Notes under the pieces: model-generated | What the model was told of the DNA's origin: nothing | The model's input: the letters and a program-made list of their open reading frames with translations, nothing else | Databases searched by the model: none | Translations under genes and position numbers: made by a program | Shown: in pieces, positions 29,733 through 38,523 of the stretch | Numbering within the stretch: position 1 is the first letter of the stretch | How the letters are laid out: each line of letters opens with the position of its first letter | NCBI RefSeq assembly: GCF_038967635.1 | Contig: NZ_CP152413.1 | Coordinates: 4,402,001-4,466,000 of the forward strand | DNA: 64,000 nucleotides | Source of the DNA: Bradyrhizobium sp. B124 | GTDB taxonomy: Bacteria; Pseudomonadota; Alphaproteobacteria; Rhizobiales; Xanthobacteraceae | Direction of reading: 5' to 3'

Positions 29733-31067
29733 TCACGACAACAGCGGGGACCAGGCGGGATCGGAGGCAAAACCGGGGGTCGGCACCCGCAATTCGTTGC
29801 GCCCGGAGACGTCGATGGTGAACAGCGACGGACCGCTGTTCCCGCCGGGATCGCGGAAGAACATCACGACGCGCCCGTTCGGCGCAAAGGTCGGGCCCTC
29901 ATTGTGGAAGCCCGAGGTCAGGATGCGCTCGCCGGAGCCGTCCGGCTTCATGATGCCGATCGCGAACTGCCCGCCGCCCTGCTTGGTGAAGGCAATGTAG
30001 TCGCCGCGCGGCGACCACACCGGCGTCGAATAGGTGCCGTCGCCGAACGAGATGCGCTGGGCCGCACCGCCGGTTGCCGGCATCACGTAGATCTGCGGCT
30101 TGCCGCCGCGATCGGACTCGAAGCAGAGCCGCGTGCCGTCGGGCGAGTAAGACGGCGAGGTGTCGATCGCCGGCGTGTCGGTCAGCCGCGTCATCGACTT
30201 CGAGCGCAGATCCATCACGAACAGGTTGGAGTTGCCGCCCTGCTGCAGGCTCATGATGACGCGCTGGCCGTCGGGCGAGAAGCGCGGCGAGAACGACATG
30301 CCCGGGAAGTTGCCGACGATCTCGCGCTGGCCGGTCTCGATGTTGAGCAGATAGACGCGCGGGTCGCCCTGCCCGAACTCCATATAGGTGATTTCCTGGG
30401 TCGACGGCGAGAAGCGCGGCGTCAGCACGAGATCCGAGCCGCGGGTCAGATAGCGCACATTGGCGCCGTCCTGGTCCATCAGCGCGAGGCGCTTGACGCG
30501 GCGATCCGCAGCACCGCTCTCGTCGACGAACACGATGCGGGTATCGAAATAGCCCTTCTCGCCGGTCATGCGCTCGTAGATCTGGTCGGAGATGATGTGC
30601 GCGATCCGCCGCCAGTATTCGGCCGAGGTGTCGTACTGCTGGCCGGCGAGCTGCTGGCCGGTGTTGACGTCCCAAAGGCGGAACTCCGCCTTCACGCGCC
30701 CGTTGCCCTGGCGTGTCATGCGGCCGGTCACCAGCGCCTGCGCGTTGATGCTCTTCCAGTTGTTGAAGTTCGGCGCCGCGTCGATGTTGATCTGCTTCTC
30801 GAGATAGGCGGCCTGATCGATCGGCGCGAACAAGCCGCTGCGCTTCAGGTTGTTGGTGATCACCTGCGTGACGCCGACGCCGACTTCGGCGTCGCCAGGC
30901 GTGCCGGCGGCGAAGTTCGGGATCGCGATCGGCACCGGCGCAAACTCGCCTTCTGGAATCGGGATTCGCTTCGGGCCAGCCTGCCCGAAAGCGCTCCGGC
31001 TTCCGGCAAGCGCGCCGAGAGCGGCGATTCCGGAGATCATCTGTCGACGGTCGAGGCGAAATTTCAT
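29733..31067 (-). CDS. tolB: Tol-Pal translocation protein TolB
   Basis: The 444-residue periplasmic beta-propeller binds Pal. The start [20 protein letters not shown] at ATG 31067 gives a compact signal peptide with an RR pair; ATG 31094 (MTNTND...) is an alternative. An N-terminal alpha/beta domain precedes WD-like repeats: [80 protein letters not shown]. It lies 71 bases downstream of tolA in the same operon. Confidence 0.96.
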   Translation of the reverse strand: MKFRLDRRQMISGIAALGALAGSRSAFGQAGPKRIPIPEGEFAPVPIAIPNFAAGTPGDAEVGVGVTQVITNNLKRSGLFAPIDQAAYLEKQINIDAAPNFNNWKSINAQALVTGRMTRQGNGRVKAEFRLWDVNTGQQLAGQQYDTSAEYWRRIAHIISDQIYERMTGEKGYFDTRIVFVDESGAADRRVKRLALMDQDGANVRYLTRGSDLVLTPRFSPSTQEITYMEFGQGDPRVYLLNIETGQREIVGNFPGMSFSPRFSPDGQRVIMSLQQGGNSNLFVMDLRSKSMTRLTDTPAIDTSPSYSPDGTRLCFESDRGGKPQIYVMPATGGAAQRISFGDGTYSTPVWSPRGDYIAFTKQGGGQFAIGIMKPDGSGERILTSGFHNEGPTFAPNGRVVMFFRDPGGNSGPSLFTIDVSGRNELRVPTPGFASDPAWSPLLS

Positions 31068-31138
31068 GGTCCGCAAATCATTCGTGTTGGTCATTGTCGG
31101 TAACTTTGCTTGCCGTTGGCCAGGCGACGCGGTTGTCC

Positions 31139-32071
31139 TCAGGTCTTCCGTTCCGTGAACACCGGCGCGAAATACTTCCATTCCTCGAAGAAGGCCGCCG
31201 GCAGTCGATACGGCTGGCATTCGATGATCGCCCGCAGCGCGCTCTCCTGATAGACGCGCAAATAGGGCGTTGCCGGCGTGCCTTCCGGCACCGGCGCGGC
31301 TTCAAGCGTGCCATCCCGCTTCAGCTTGATCTCGAATACGGCCTCGGTCTGCATCGCCTCGATGCCGCCATAGGGCTTCTTCCAGCAGCGCTCGACCTGC
31401 TGCTTGAACATCGCGCCCCAGGTCGCGGAGTTGTCGGCGGCCTTGCCCTTCGCCGTGCCGAGCGCAGCGTTGGCATTGAGCGCATCGCCGGTCGCCGCGG
31501 CCCGTGTCGGGTCGCGCTTGTCGAGCAGGGCTGCGATCTTGCTCTGGTCGAAGGTGCGCTCTTTCGGCTTCTGCTCCGGCGGTGGCTTGGCAGCCTGCTG
31601 GACCGGCTTCGGCGGCGGCTTCTTCTCTTCCTTCTTGATCGCTTCAGCGATCGGGTCGGGCTTCTCCGGATCGGGCTTCTTCTCGACCGGCTTCGGCTCT
31701 TCCTTCGGCTTGTTCTCGACCTTCTTCGGCGGATCCGGCTTCTTGTCTTCCGGCTTCTCGACCTTCGGCGTCGGTGCCGGCGCGGTTTCGGTCACCACCG
31801 GCGGCTTCTTTTCCTCAACCTTGCCGACCATGTCGTCGACCGGCTTGGCTTCGGCGACCTTGTCGACCAGCGGCTTGGGATTTTCCTTCTTGCCGTCCTT
31901 CTGGCCGGTCATGACATGGGAGAGCTGATCGGCGGAGACCACATCAACCGCGACGGACTCTTCTTCCGGCATCACGTAGGCCCTGGTCGAAAACGACACG
32001 AGGCCCCACCCGATCACGAGGACGTGCAGGACAATCGATGCCGCCAGAGTCTTGTCGACCTTGACCTTCAA
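31139..32071 (-). CDS. tolA: TolA-like energy-transducing protein
   Basis: The 310-residue product starts at TTG 32071, after a strong GGGGAG ribosome site. One N-terminal membrane helix ([19 protein letters not shown]) is followed by a long, charged lysine/proline/glutamate region (~70-190, [20 protein letters not shown] and similar). The C-terminal TonB/TolA-like domain ends with [37 protein letters not shown] and [19 protein letters not shown]. It links TolQR in the inner membrane to TolB and Pal. It is between tolR and tolB. Confidence 0.93.
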   Translation of the reverse strand: MKVKVDKTLAASIVLHVLVIGWGLVSFSTRAYVMPEEESVAVDVVSADQLSHVMTGQKDGKKENPKPLVDKVAEAKPVDDMVGKVEEKKPPVVTETAPAPTPKVEKPEDKKPDPPKKVENKPKEEPKPVEKKPDPEKPDPIAEAIKKEEKKPPPKPVQQAAKPPPEQKPKERTFDQSKIAALLDKRDPTRAAATGDALNANAALGTAKGKAADNSATWGAMFKQQVERCWKKPYGGIEAMQTEAVFEIKLKRDGTLEAAPVPEGTPATPYLRVYQESALRAIIECQPYRLPAAFFEEWKYFAPVFTERKT

Positions 32072-32104
32072 ATCAGGCTCCCCGTGCCTTGCCGCACATT
32101 GGCC

Positions 32105-32572
32105 CTATCCACCTTCCGGGATGATGACGATATTCGCCTTGAATCCCGCCGCCCGGACCTCCCCGAGCAATTTCATCATATCCGTGTAACAGACATCCTT
32201 GTCGCCACGGAGATAGACCACCTTTTCGGCATCCGACCGGGCGTCTCCGATCGCCTTGATCTTGGCCGGAAAGTCGGCGGCCGTGACCGGCGCGTCGCCG
32301 AGATAGAGCTCGACATTCGAGTTGCAGCCGCCGCCGGTGCGCTTCACCGACAGCGTCAGGGGCGGCTGGTTCGACGAGATCGACTTGCCGCCGCTCGCGA
32401 CCGGCAGGTCGATGTCGATGTTCGACGTCATCAGCGGCGCCGCGACCATGAAGATGATCAGCAGCACCAGCATCACGTCGACCATCGGCGTGACGTTGAT
32501 CTCGGCCATGACCGGCTTGCGCCCGCGGCGGCGTCTGCCACTGCCGCCGGACCCTGCCATGCTCATCGCCAT
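32105..32572 (-). CDS. tolR: TolR proton-channel subunit
   Basis: The 155-residue protein has a basic, glycine-rich N-terminus and one membrane helix (VDVMLVLLIIFMVAAPLM). The preceding MAEINVTPMVDVMLVLL motif contains the conserved Asp needed for proton flow. The ExbD/TolR periplasmic domain follows (VYLRGDKDVCYTDMMKLLGE, then VRAAGFKANIVIIPEGG). It works with TolQ to energise TolA. It lies 33 bases upstream of tolA and 95 bases downstream of tolQ, a gap that contains a palindromic repeat. Confidence 0.96.
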   Translation of the reverse strand: MAMSMAGSGGSGRRRRGRKPVMAEINVTPMVDVMLVLLIIFMVAAPLMTSNIDIDLPVASGGKSISSNQPPLTLSVKRTGGGCNSNVELYLGDAPVTAADFPAKIKAIGDARSDAEKVVYLRGDKDVCYTDMMKLLGEVRAAGFKANIVIIPEGG

Positions 32573-32619
32573 GATCGTGCGCTCACAACAGTGACCATCA
32601 TAAGTTCAGTTCTTTGTTT

Positions 32620-32670
32620 GAGCATGATCCTTTCGGAAAACCGGTCTCCACTTTTCCGGATCATGCTCTA
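32620..32670. repeat. Bradyrhizobium-type GAGCATGATCC palindromic element
   Basis: GAGCATGATCCTTTCGGAAA at the left and TTTCCGGATCATGCTCTA at the right are near-perfect inverted arms around CCGGTCTCCACT. This is one of the commonest interspersed intergenic repeats of Bradyrhizobium. It sits between tolQ and tolR, and the outer CTA of its right arm is the tolQ stop codon (TAG on the minus strand). Confidence 0.8.
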
Positions 32671-33381
32671 GCCCCGCTCGTCGATCTGACGCGACAGGAT
32701 GGCGGAGAACTCGTCGGCGAACCCCTCCAGGCGCGCGGCCTGCCGGTTCACCTCCGAGGTGAACTTATTGTAGAAAATAGTCGCCGGAATTGCGGCAATC
32801 AGGCCGATTGCGGTGGCAAACAGCGCTTCCGCGATACCGGGCGCCACCACCGCCAGGGAGGTGTTTTTCGAGGCCGCGATCGACTGGAAGCTCGACATGA
32901 TGCCCCAGACGGTGCCGAACAGGCCGACAAAGGGGCCCGCCGAGCCGACGGTCGCCAGCACCAGCAGCCGCCGTTCCAGCCGCTCCACTTCCCGGGCGAT
33001 CGAGACGTTCATGACCTTCTCGATCCGGGCCTGCAGGCCGGCAAAGGACCGGGACTGGCTCTCGAAGGAGCGCTTCCACTCCCGCATCGCCGCCACGAAA
33101 CAGGCCGCCATCGACTGGGTCGGCTTGGCCGAGAGCGCCCGGTAGAGTTCCTCGATCGACTGGCCGGACCAGAACGCCTGCTCGAACTTGTCCATCGCCC
33201 GCTTGGTGCGGGCATAGAGCAGGATCTTGTCGATCGCGATCGCCCAGACCCACACCGAGCAGGACAAAAGTCCCAACATCACGCATTTGACGACCCAATG
33301 GGCCTGCCAAAACAGCGCGATCAGCGACACATCGCTCGATGCCAGTGGCAGAGTTGACTGAGCCACGTCGGCGGGATTCAT
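32668..33381 (-). CDS. tolQ: TolQ proton-channel subunit
   Basis: The 237-residue product starts MNPADVAQSTLPLASSD at ATG 33381 after a GAGAGG ribosome site; a longer reading to 33444 is less likely. It has three membrane helices (AHWVVKCVMLGLLSCSVWVW, LLVLATVGSAGPFVGLFGTV, APGIAEALFATAIGLIAAIP) and the MotA/TolQ/ExbB signatures GSAGPFVGLFGTVWGIM and AIGLIAAIPATIFYNKF. It is first in the tolQRAB cluster; no ybgC precedes it in this window. Its last codon and stop abut the palindromic element. Confidence 0.96.
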   Translation of the reverse strand: MNPADVAQSTLPLASSDVSLIALFWQAHWVVKCVMLGLLSCSVWVWAIAIDKILLYARTKRAMDKFEQAFWSGQSIEELYRALSAKPTQSMAACFVAAMREWKRSFESQSRSFAGLQARIEKVMNVSIAREVERLERRLLVLATVGSAGPFVGLFGTVWGIMSSFQSIAASKNTSLAVVAPGIAEALFATAIGLIAAIPATIFYNKFTSEVNRQAARLEGFADEFSAILSRQIDERG

Positions 33382-33716
33382 CGGCAATATCCTCTCAACG
33401 CAAGTGTCCCCATCAGGCGGGCCGCCAATCGGCACCGATTCCACGGCCGCATCAGGCGCGGCGAAACTGCGCGAAAGCCTCTTGCATCTGTCGCATGGGG
33501 GGCCCGTCCAAAGCCGGGCCCTGCTTCCCCTGCCAACATGTCAAAACGAGGGCTTTTCACGCGGCATTCCGACCCTAACCAAACGCTAATCATGGTTAAG
33601 GCGAGGTTACCAAAGGGAAATTTGGAGGCGGGAAATGCCGTCGGCGGAGGGGGTTGGCGGGTTCCGCAGATGAATGGATTCGGCGGATAGTGATGCCAGG
33701 CGCCCCCTCCCCGCGC

Positions 33717-33833
33717 CGTCCTGGCGAAAGCCAGGACCCATAACCACCGCAAACGGTGATGGAGCGGATCGTGGCCCCGGCGTCGTGCAACAATTGAGAT
33801 TTGGGGTAATGGGTCCTGGCTTTCGCCAGGACG
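33717..33833. repeat. inverted pair of GTCCTGGC hairpins
   Basis: CGTCCTGGCGAAAGCCAGGA followed by CCCA at 33717-33740 is matched by its exact complement at 33810-33833, giving 24-base arms. Each arm is itself a hairpin (GTCCTGGC-GAAA-GCCAGGAC). This nested form is typical of rhizobial intergenic palindromes. Confidence 0.85.
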
Positions 33834-33869
33834 ACACCGATCGTGTGGCAGGGCCTACATCCACAATCG

Positions 33870-33989
33870 TCGTCCCGGCGAAGGCCGGGACCCATTCTCC
33901 GCAGCAGCCGTTGTGAAAGGGACCCGTTGTTCCAGCGTCGCACAGCAACAGTCATTCGTGGTTATGGGTCCCGGCCTTCGCCGGGACGA
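33870..33989. repeat. inverted pair of GTCCCGGC hairpins
   Basis: TCGTCCCGGCGAAGGCCGGG plus ACCCAT at 33870-33895 is matched by its exact complement at 33964-33989, giving 26-base arms. Each arm folds into GTCCCGGC-GAAG-GCCGGGAC. It is a sequence variant of the pair immediately to the left. Confidence 0.85.
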
Positions 33990-34054
33990 CACCGAGTATG
34001 TTGCGTCATTTGTGAATCATACTTCCGCACTCTCGCGGCGCATTTCGCCCGAGC

Positions 34055-34379
34055 TCTGCTCTTCGTTCGACCCTCTCGCAGAGGGCGCAGGGAAAGCAGG
34101 GTGCCGATCGCACCCATGGGCCCCCGTGCAAAAGGTCGAAAGCACGGGGTAGGACCACAGGTGTCACCGGAGCAATCCGGCTTTCCCTGCGCGATGGGTT
34201 ACGGCGCCTCTCTATCCGCCGTCATTCCGGGGCGTGCGCAGCACGAGCCCGGAATCCATCAGGCCGCATCACTGGCGGATGAATGGATTCCGGGTTCTCG
34301 CGGAGCCTGTCATCGGGCGCGCGTTCGCGCGACCCGTTGGCGAGCCCTCAGGTGCGCAATTGCGCACCGGGGAATGACG
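34055..34379. repeat. composite interspersed repeat
   Basis: The left part (about 34055-34210, with CTCGCAGAGGGCGCAGGGAA and CCGGCTTTCCCTGCGCGATG) belongs to a family seen across Bradyrhizobium intergenic DNA. The right part is a palindromic element bounded by CGTCATTCC (34220) and GGAATGACG (34379), with inner arms CCCGGAATCCATC / GATGAATGGATTCCGGG. It ends 14 bases from the crcB stop. Confidence 0.65.
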
Positions 34380-34393
34380 ATGGAGTGAATGTC

Positions 34394-34780
34394 TCAGGTC
34401 AAATGCCTGATGATCGCAAGCCCGGCGAACAGACCCGCGATCGACAAGGCCACCGAGCCCGCGACATACAGCGCCGCAAGGCCGAGTTCGCCGCGCTCAT
34501 AGAGCACCGCGGTGTCGAGCGAGAAGGCGGAGAAGGTGGTGTAGCCGCCGAGGATGCCGGTCATCAGGAACAGCCGCCAGGGCTGCGAGGCCTCGCCCTT
34601 GAAGGCGAGATAGCCGGCGATCAGGCCCATCACGGTCGAGCCCGTGATGTTGATGATGAAGGTGCCGTATGGAAACGCGGTGCCGATGCAGCGCGCGCAG
34701 GTGACGTTGATCAGGTGCCGCAACGTTGCGCCGAGACCGCCGCCGAAAAAGACGATGAGATAGCTTGCCGCGTTACCCAC
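34394..34780 (-). CDS. crcB: fluoride channel CrcB/Fluc
   Basis: Starting at GTG 34780, after a GGGGG ribosome site, the product has 128 residues, normal for the family. A longer reading to 34942 runs through a repeat and is rejected. It has four hydrophobic helices with FFGGGLGATLRHLINVTCAR, FPYGTFIINITGSTVMGLIA and TGILGGYTTFSAFSLDT. These include the conserved Asn and the Phe-rich TTFSAFS motif of dual-topology fluoride channels. No fluoride riboswitch pattern was found upstream, where a repeat occupies the leader. Confidence 0.93.
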   Translation of the reverse strand: MGNAASYLIVFFGGGLGATLRHLINVTCARCIGTAFPYGTFIINITGSTVMGLIAGYLAFKGEASQPWRLFLMTGILGGYTTFSAFSLDTAVLYERGELGLAALYVAGSVALSIAGLFAGLAIIRHLT

Positions 34781-34831
34781 CAATGCCCCCGCTGGTGTGT
34801 GGAGAAGCTCACAATACGCGCCGCTCAAAAG

Positions 34832-34997
34832 CCCACCCTCCCCTGGAGGGGGAGGGTCGGATCGCATGAAGCGAAGCGGAATGCGATCCGGGGTGGCGTG
34901 ATCTCTCAACACGGACAGTGTCGCGCGTGGATAGACCGTCACCCCACCCCGCCGCTCATTTCATTCGCGTCGACCCTCCCCCTCCAGTGGAGGGTAA
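34832..34997. repeat. CCACCCTCCCC inverted element
   Basis: CCCACCCTCCCCTGGAGGGG leads to GGAGGGTCGGATCGCATG on the left. The right side mirrors it with TCACCCCACCCCGCCGC, GTCGACCCTCCCCCTCCAGT and GGAGGG. Left and right arms are imperfect complements. It fills most of the gap between crcB and sodB, downstream of the sodB stop. Confidence 0.7.
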
Positions 34998-35025
34998 GAG
35001 GGTCGAGCCGAATTGCGATATGCGC

Positions 35026-35625
35026 TCAGCCGGCCTTGCCGAACAGTTCGTCGACGTAATCCCAGTTGACGAGGCTGTCGACGAACGCCTTCAGATAGTC
35101 CGGACGGCGGTTGCGGTAGTCGATGTAGTAGGAGTGCTCCCAGACGTCGACGCCGAGGATCGGCACCGCGCCATGGACCAGCGGGTTCTCGCCGTTCGGG
35201 GTCTTGGCGATCTCGAGCTTGCCGCCCTTGACCTGCAGCCAGGCCCAGCCGGAGCCGAACTGGCCGACGCCGGCGGCGGCGAAGTCGGTCTTGAACTTCT
35301 CGAAGCCGCCGAGGTCCTCGTTGATCTTCTTCTCCAGCCGGCCGGGCAGCTTGCTGCCGCCGCCATTCGGCTTCATCCACTTCCAGAAGTGGATGTGGTT
35401 GTAGTGCTGACCGGCATTGTTGAAGACGGCCGCGTTCTTGCCGAACGAGCCCTTCACGATCTCCTCGAGGGACTTGCCTTCGAATTCGGTCCCCTTGATC
35501 GCGTTGTTGCCGTTGGTGACGTAGGCCTGGTGATGCTTGTCGTGGTGAAACTCCAGCGTTTCCTTGGACATGTAGGGCGCAAGGGCGTCGTGGGCATAGG
35601 GCAGATCGGGTAGCGTGAAGGTCAT
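35026..35625 (-). CDS. sodB: superoxide dismutase, Fe/Mn type
   Basis: The 199-residue product dismutates superoxide. Metal ligands are visible in context: the first His in LEFHHDKHHQAYV, the second in NNAGQHYNHIHFWKWM, and the Asp/His pair in GVDVWEHSYYIDYRNRRPDY. The family segment GSGWAWLQVKGGKLEI is intact. No signal peptide, so it is cytosolic. The choice between Fe and Mn cannot be settled from the motifs that I can read, and rhizobial SodB may use Mn. It is a single-gene unit. Confidence 0.96.
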   Translation of the reverse strand: MTFTLPDLPYAHDALAPYMSKETLEFHHDKHHQAYVTNGNNAIKGTEFEGKSLEEIVKGSFGKNAAVFNNAGQHYNHIHFWKWMKPNGGGSKLPGRLEKKINEDLGGFEKFKTDFAAAGVGQFGSGWAWLQVKGGKLEIAKTPNGENPLVHGAVPILGVDVWEHSYYIDYRNRRPDYLKAFVDSLVNWDYVDELFGKAG

Positions 35626-35760
35626 GGGGTAATGTCCAACAGAGGGTGGGAGACTACACTTAACGGGTCCCCCTTATAGAAGGTTCCACGGCGGAGAAAC
35701 ACCGCATTTTCGGATCGTGTATGACAGATCGGCGCAGCCGAAGACCAGGGACCTGAGACG

Positions 35761-36291
35761 ATGAGCATCGAAATCGACATTCTCAACGGAGATGCGTCGT
35801 GGCGGCGCGCCGAGCCACTGCTCCGGGCGGTCTGGAGCCCGGATATCATGGAGAACAAGCAGTGGGCTGACATCAAATGGGCTCACGCGGATTTGCGCGT
35901 GTTTCTCGATGCGCCTGACGACGGCGGGCTCGCCTGCCACGTCGGTATCTACTTCCGGACCATCACCTGGAATGGCCACAAGGTGCATGTCGGCGGCATC
36001 GGCGGGGTCGCGACCCGCGAGGACTGCCGGCACCGCGGCTATGCGTCACTCGCGTTGGATGCCGCCGTGCACACCATTCGTGCCAATGACGCGGTGAAAT
36101 TTGCAATCTTATTCTGCGAGCCGCACAATTTCGCATTCTACCAGTCGCGCGGCTGGCATCCCTTCGCCGGCGAAGTCACTTGCGAACAGCCCTCCGGGCA
36201 GATCCGCTTCGAGGCGATGGCGCCGTTCGTCAACGACATCGTCCGCGCGCCGCGCCAGGGCAAGATCGACCTATGCGGCCTGCCGTGGTGA
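35761..36291 (+). CDS. GNAT family N-acetyltransferase
   Basis: The 176-residue protein starts at ATG 35761. The acetyl-CoA loop is near IGGVATREDCRHRGYASLAL (a V-x-x-x-x-R-x-x-G-x-A pattern), followed by a beta-bulge region FAILFCEPHNFAFYQSRGWH. Its layout, ending IDLCGLPW, recalls the aminoglycoside 2'-N-acetyltransferase branch, but the substrate is not known. It is divergent from sodB with a 135-base gap. Confidence 0.85.
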   Translation: MSIEIDILNGDASWRRAEPLLRAVWSPDIMENKQWADIKWAHADLRVFLDAPDDGGLACHVGIYFRTITWNGHKVHVGGIGGVATREDCRHRGYASLALDAAVHTIRANDAVKFAILFCEPHNFAFYQSRGWHPFAGEVTCEQPSGQIRFEAMAPFVNDIVRAPRQGKIDLCGLPW

Positions 36292-36427
36292 CCCCTGCGC
36301 GGGCGCGGGTGGCGAGCACTAGCCCGAACACGTAACATGTCGATCATCATTTATTGATTGCGAGCCTGGTTCACTGGCGTCGAATTGCAGTGCGCCCCTC
36401 TCCCGGTTGCGAAGTGAGCCGTGACGC

Positions 36428-37813
36428 ATGACCATCGATGCCTCGATCGACGACATCAACCCGGCCGCGGCCACGCCTGCGGTGCCGGTCGATCACTTGC
36501 TGACGGCGCCGATCCTGCCGACGCTGCTGCGGCTGGCGGTCCCCAACACGATCGCGATGTTCGGTTCGACGCTGGTCGCGGTCGCCGAGACCTCCTATAT
36601 CGGCCGGCTCGGCACCGAGCCGCTGGCCGGCATCGCGCTGGTGTTTCCGTTCGCGATGCTGACGCAGATGATGTCGGCCGGTGCGATGGGCGGCGGCGTC
36701 TCGTCGGCGATCAGCCGCGCGCTCGGCGCCGGTGATCGCGACCGCGCCGCCGACCTGGCGCTGCATGCGGCGATCATCGGTGGGTGCGCCGGATTGTTCT
36801 TCACCGTGATGATGCTGGGCTTCGGTCAAAACTTCTATGCGCTGCTCGGCGGACGCGGCGGCGTGCTCGAACAATCGATGCATTACTCTCAGGTGCTGTT
36901 CTCCGGCGCGATCTCGATCTGGCTGGTCAACACGCTCGCCTCCGTCGTGCGCGGCACCGGCGACATGCGCGTCCCCTCGATGACGCTGATCACCGTGTCG
37001 ATGATCCAGATCGCAGTCGGCGGCGTGTTCGGTCTCGGGCTTTTCGGCATGCCGAGCTTCGGCATGCGCGGCGTCGCCGCGGGCCAGCTCACGGCGTTCA
37101 CATGTGGCGCGATCTTTCTCGCCTGGTATCTCGCCTCTGGCCGCAGCCGGCTGAAACTCGACTTCGCCGCCTTCGGCTTCCAGCGCGCGATGTTCCTGGA
37201 CATCCTGAAAGTGGGCGCGATCTCCTGCCTGTCGCCGCTGCAGAGCGTGCTGACGATCCTGATCTTCACCAAGATTTTGGCGGGCTTCGGCACCGAGACG
37301 CTGGCCGGATACGGCATGGGCTCGCGGCTGGAATTCCTGCTGATCCCGATCGCATTCGCGGTCGGCGTCGCCTCGGTGCCGATGGTCGGCATGGCTGTTG
37401 GTGCGGGACTGGTGACGCGGGCCCGCAAGGTGGCGTGGACCGCCGGCACCGTCGCCGGACTTGTCGTCGGGCTGGTCGGACTCGTGGTCGCGCTCAAGCC
37501 GACGCTGTGGATTGCGCTGTTCACCACCGATCCCGGCGTGACCGCCGCGGCCTCGTCCTATTTCGCGCTGGCCGGTCCGGGATTCGGCTTCTTCGGCGTC
37601 GGCGTCTGCCTGTATTTTTCCTCGCAAGGCGCGGCCAAGGTCGGCGGGCCGGTGCTGGCCGGGACCATCCGCCTGCTGCTGGTCGGCATCGGCGGCTGGT
37701 GGCTCGCTGCCGCGAGCGCCCCGGCGTGGACGCTGTTTGCGCTGGTCGGGGTTGCGATGGTGGCATTCGGCCTCGCCACCATCGTATCGATCAAGCTGAC
37801 CCGTTGGGGATAG
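36428..37813 (+). CDS. MATE family efflux transporter
   Basis: The 461-residue product has about twelve hydrophobic helices in two similar halves. Motifs include RLAVPNTIAMFGSTLVAVAE, TSYIGRLGTEPLAGIALVFP, MGGGVSSAISRALGAGDRDR and, in the second half, TKILAGFGTETLAGYGMGSR. Such proteins export cationic drugs or metabolites using sodium or protons. An N-terminal tail of ~35 residues precedes the first helix. No local regulator is evident; it is a single gene, plus strand, 136 bases after the GNAT gene. Confidence 0.93.
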   Translation: MTIDASIDDINPAAATPAVPVDHLLTAPILPTLLRLAVPNTIAMFGSTLVAVAETSYIGRLGTEPLAGIALVFPFAMLTQMMSAGAMGGGVSSAISRALGAGDRDRAADLALHAAIIGGCAGLFFTVMMLGFGQNFYALLGGRGGVLEQSMHYSQVLFSGAISIWLVNTLASVVRGTGDMRVPSMTLITVSMIQIAVGGVFGLGLFGMPSFGMRGVAAGQLTAFTCGAIFLAWYLASGRSRLKLDFAAFGFQRAMFLDILKVGAISCLSPLQSVLTILIFTKILAGFGTETLAGYGMGSRLEFLLIPIAFAVGVASVPMVGMAVGAGLVTRARKVAWTAGTVAGLVVGLVGLVVALKPTLWIALFTTDPGVTAAASSYFALAGPGFGFFGVGVCLYFSSQGAAKVGGPVLAGTIRLLLVGIGGWWLAAASAPAWTLFALVGVAMVAFGLATIVSIKLTRWG

Positions 37814-38008
37814 ACCCGGAGGGCCGGGGCTTACGTTGCGCTTTCGGTCGCGACAAGGCACCGCCACCCTTCCGAGCCTTGCCGGAGCATGGCGGCCTCG
37901 GAAAAAAGCTATAAAATTTTTCCGGATCGTGCCCGCCCGATCGCGCGATTATTACATTGCAGAAATCTTTCGACTTGTTATGCAGGCCGACCTCTTGGGG
38001 AACACGTC

Positions 38009-38452
38009 ATGGCCTGCAAATTCGGATTCGTGATCGCAATCATTGCGACGGCACTCGCTGTGCCTGCCGCGCATGCGCAGGGCGCGCCTGAGCCTTTCGG
38101 CGTCTGGCAGACCCAGGCCGGCGATGCCCGCGTCAAGGTCAGCAAATGCGGCGGCGGCATCTGCGGCGTGGTGGTGAGCCTGCGCGACCCGATCGATCCG
38201 ATGACCGGCAAGCCGCAGGTCGACAACAAGAATCCCAATCCGTCGCTGGCCAACCGGCCGATCATCGGGCTGCCGCTGTTCTCCGGCATGCAGCCGGTTG
38301 CCGCGGGCAAATGGTCGGGCCAGATCTACAATGCCGACGATGGCGGCACCTATGCGAGCAGCGTCTCGGTCACCGGCGAGAGCACGCTGCGCGTCGAAGG
38401 CTGCGTCGGCGCGTTATGCGGCGGCGAGACCTGGACGCGCGTGGGACGGTAA
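38009..38452 (+). CDS. DUF2147 periplasmic protein
   Basis: From ATG 38009 the product has 147 residues, with a signal peptide (GFVIAIIATALAVPAAHAQ). The DUF2147 domain follows: FGVWQTQAGDARVKVSKCGG, GICGVVVSLRDPIDPMTGKP, GLPLFSGMQPVAAGKWSGQI, YNADDGGTYASSVSVTGEST and CVGALCGGETWTRVGR. It is predicted to be a small beta-rich periplasmic protein with two Cys pairs. Function unknown. Upstream, an A+T-rich stretch around 37900-37990, with an inverted repeat CGGAAAAA / TTTTTCCG, probably includes the promoter. Confidence 0.88.
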   Translation: MACKFGFVIAIIATALAVPAAHAQGAPEPFGVWQTQAGDARVKVSKCGGGICGVVVSLRDPIDPMTGKPQVDNKNPNPSLANRPIIGLPLFSGMQPVAAGKWSGQIYNADDGGTYASSVSVTGESTLRVEGCVGALCGGETWTRVGR

Positions 38453-38523
38453 ACGCGTGGCGGGATTTTCCTTCACCTCCCCCGCAAGCGGGAGAGGGAG
38501 CAGAATCCCTATGTTGCAACAAG

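Larger units (their letters stand above)
33382..34393. other. 1-kb gene-free stretch packed with palindromic elements
   Basis: Between tolQ and crcB (both minus strand) I found no credible gene. Open frames here translate to proline/arginine-rich sequences that follow the repeats rather than a protein. The stretch holds two nested hairpin pairs (33717-33833 and 33870-33989) and a composite repeat (34055-34379), listed separately. The tolQ promoter should lie in about 33382-33600, which is relatively A+T rich around 33570-33600. Confidence 0.7.

Noticed and set aside
33843..34388. A possible 181-residue protein in the repeat-rich stretch
   Set aside because: Its sequence follows the palindromic repeats (GRHR, RRRPGP) and similar translations arise at every copy of such repeats.
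34781..35025. Fluoride riboswitch upstream of crcB
   Set aside because: No pattern matching the fluoride aptamer was seen; the leader is occupied by an inverted repeat of the genome-wide intergenic type.
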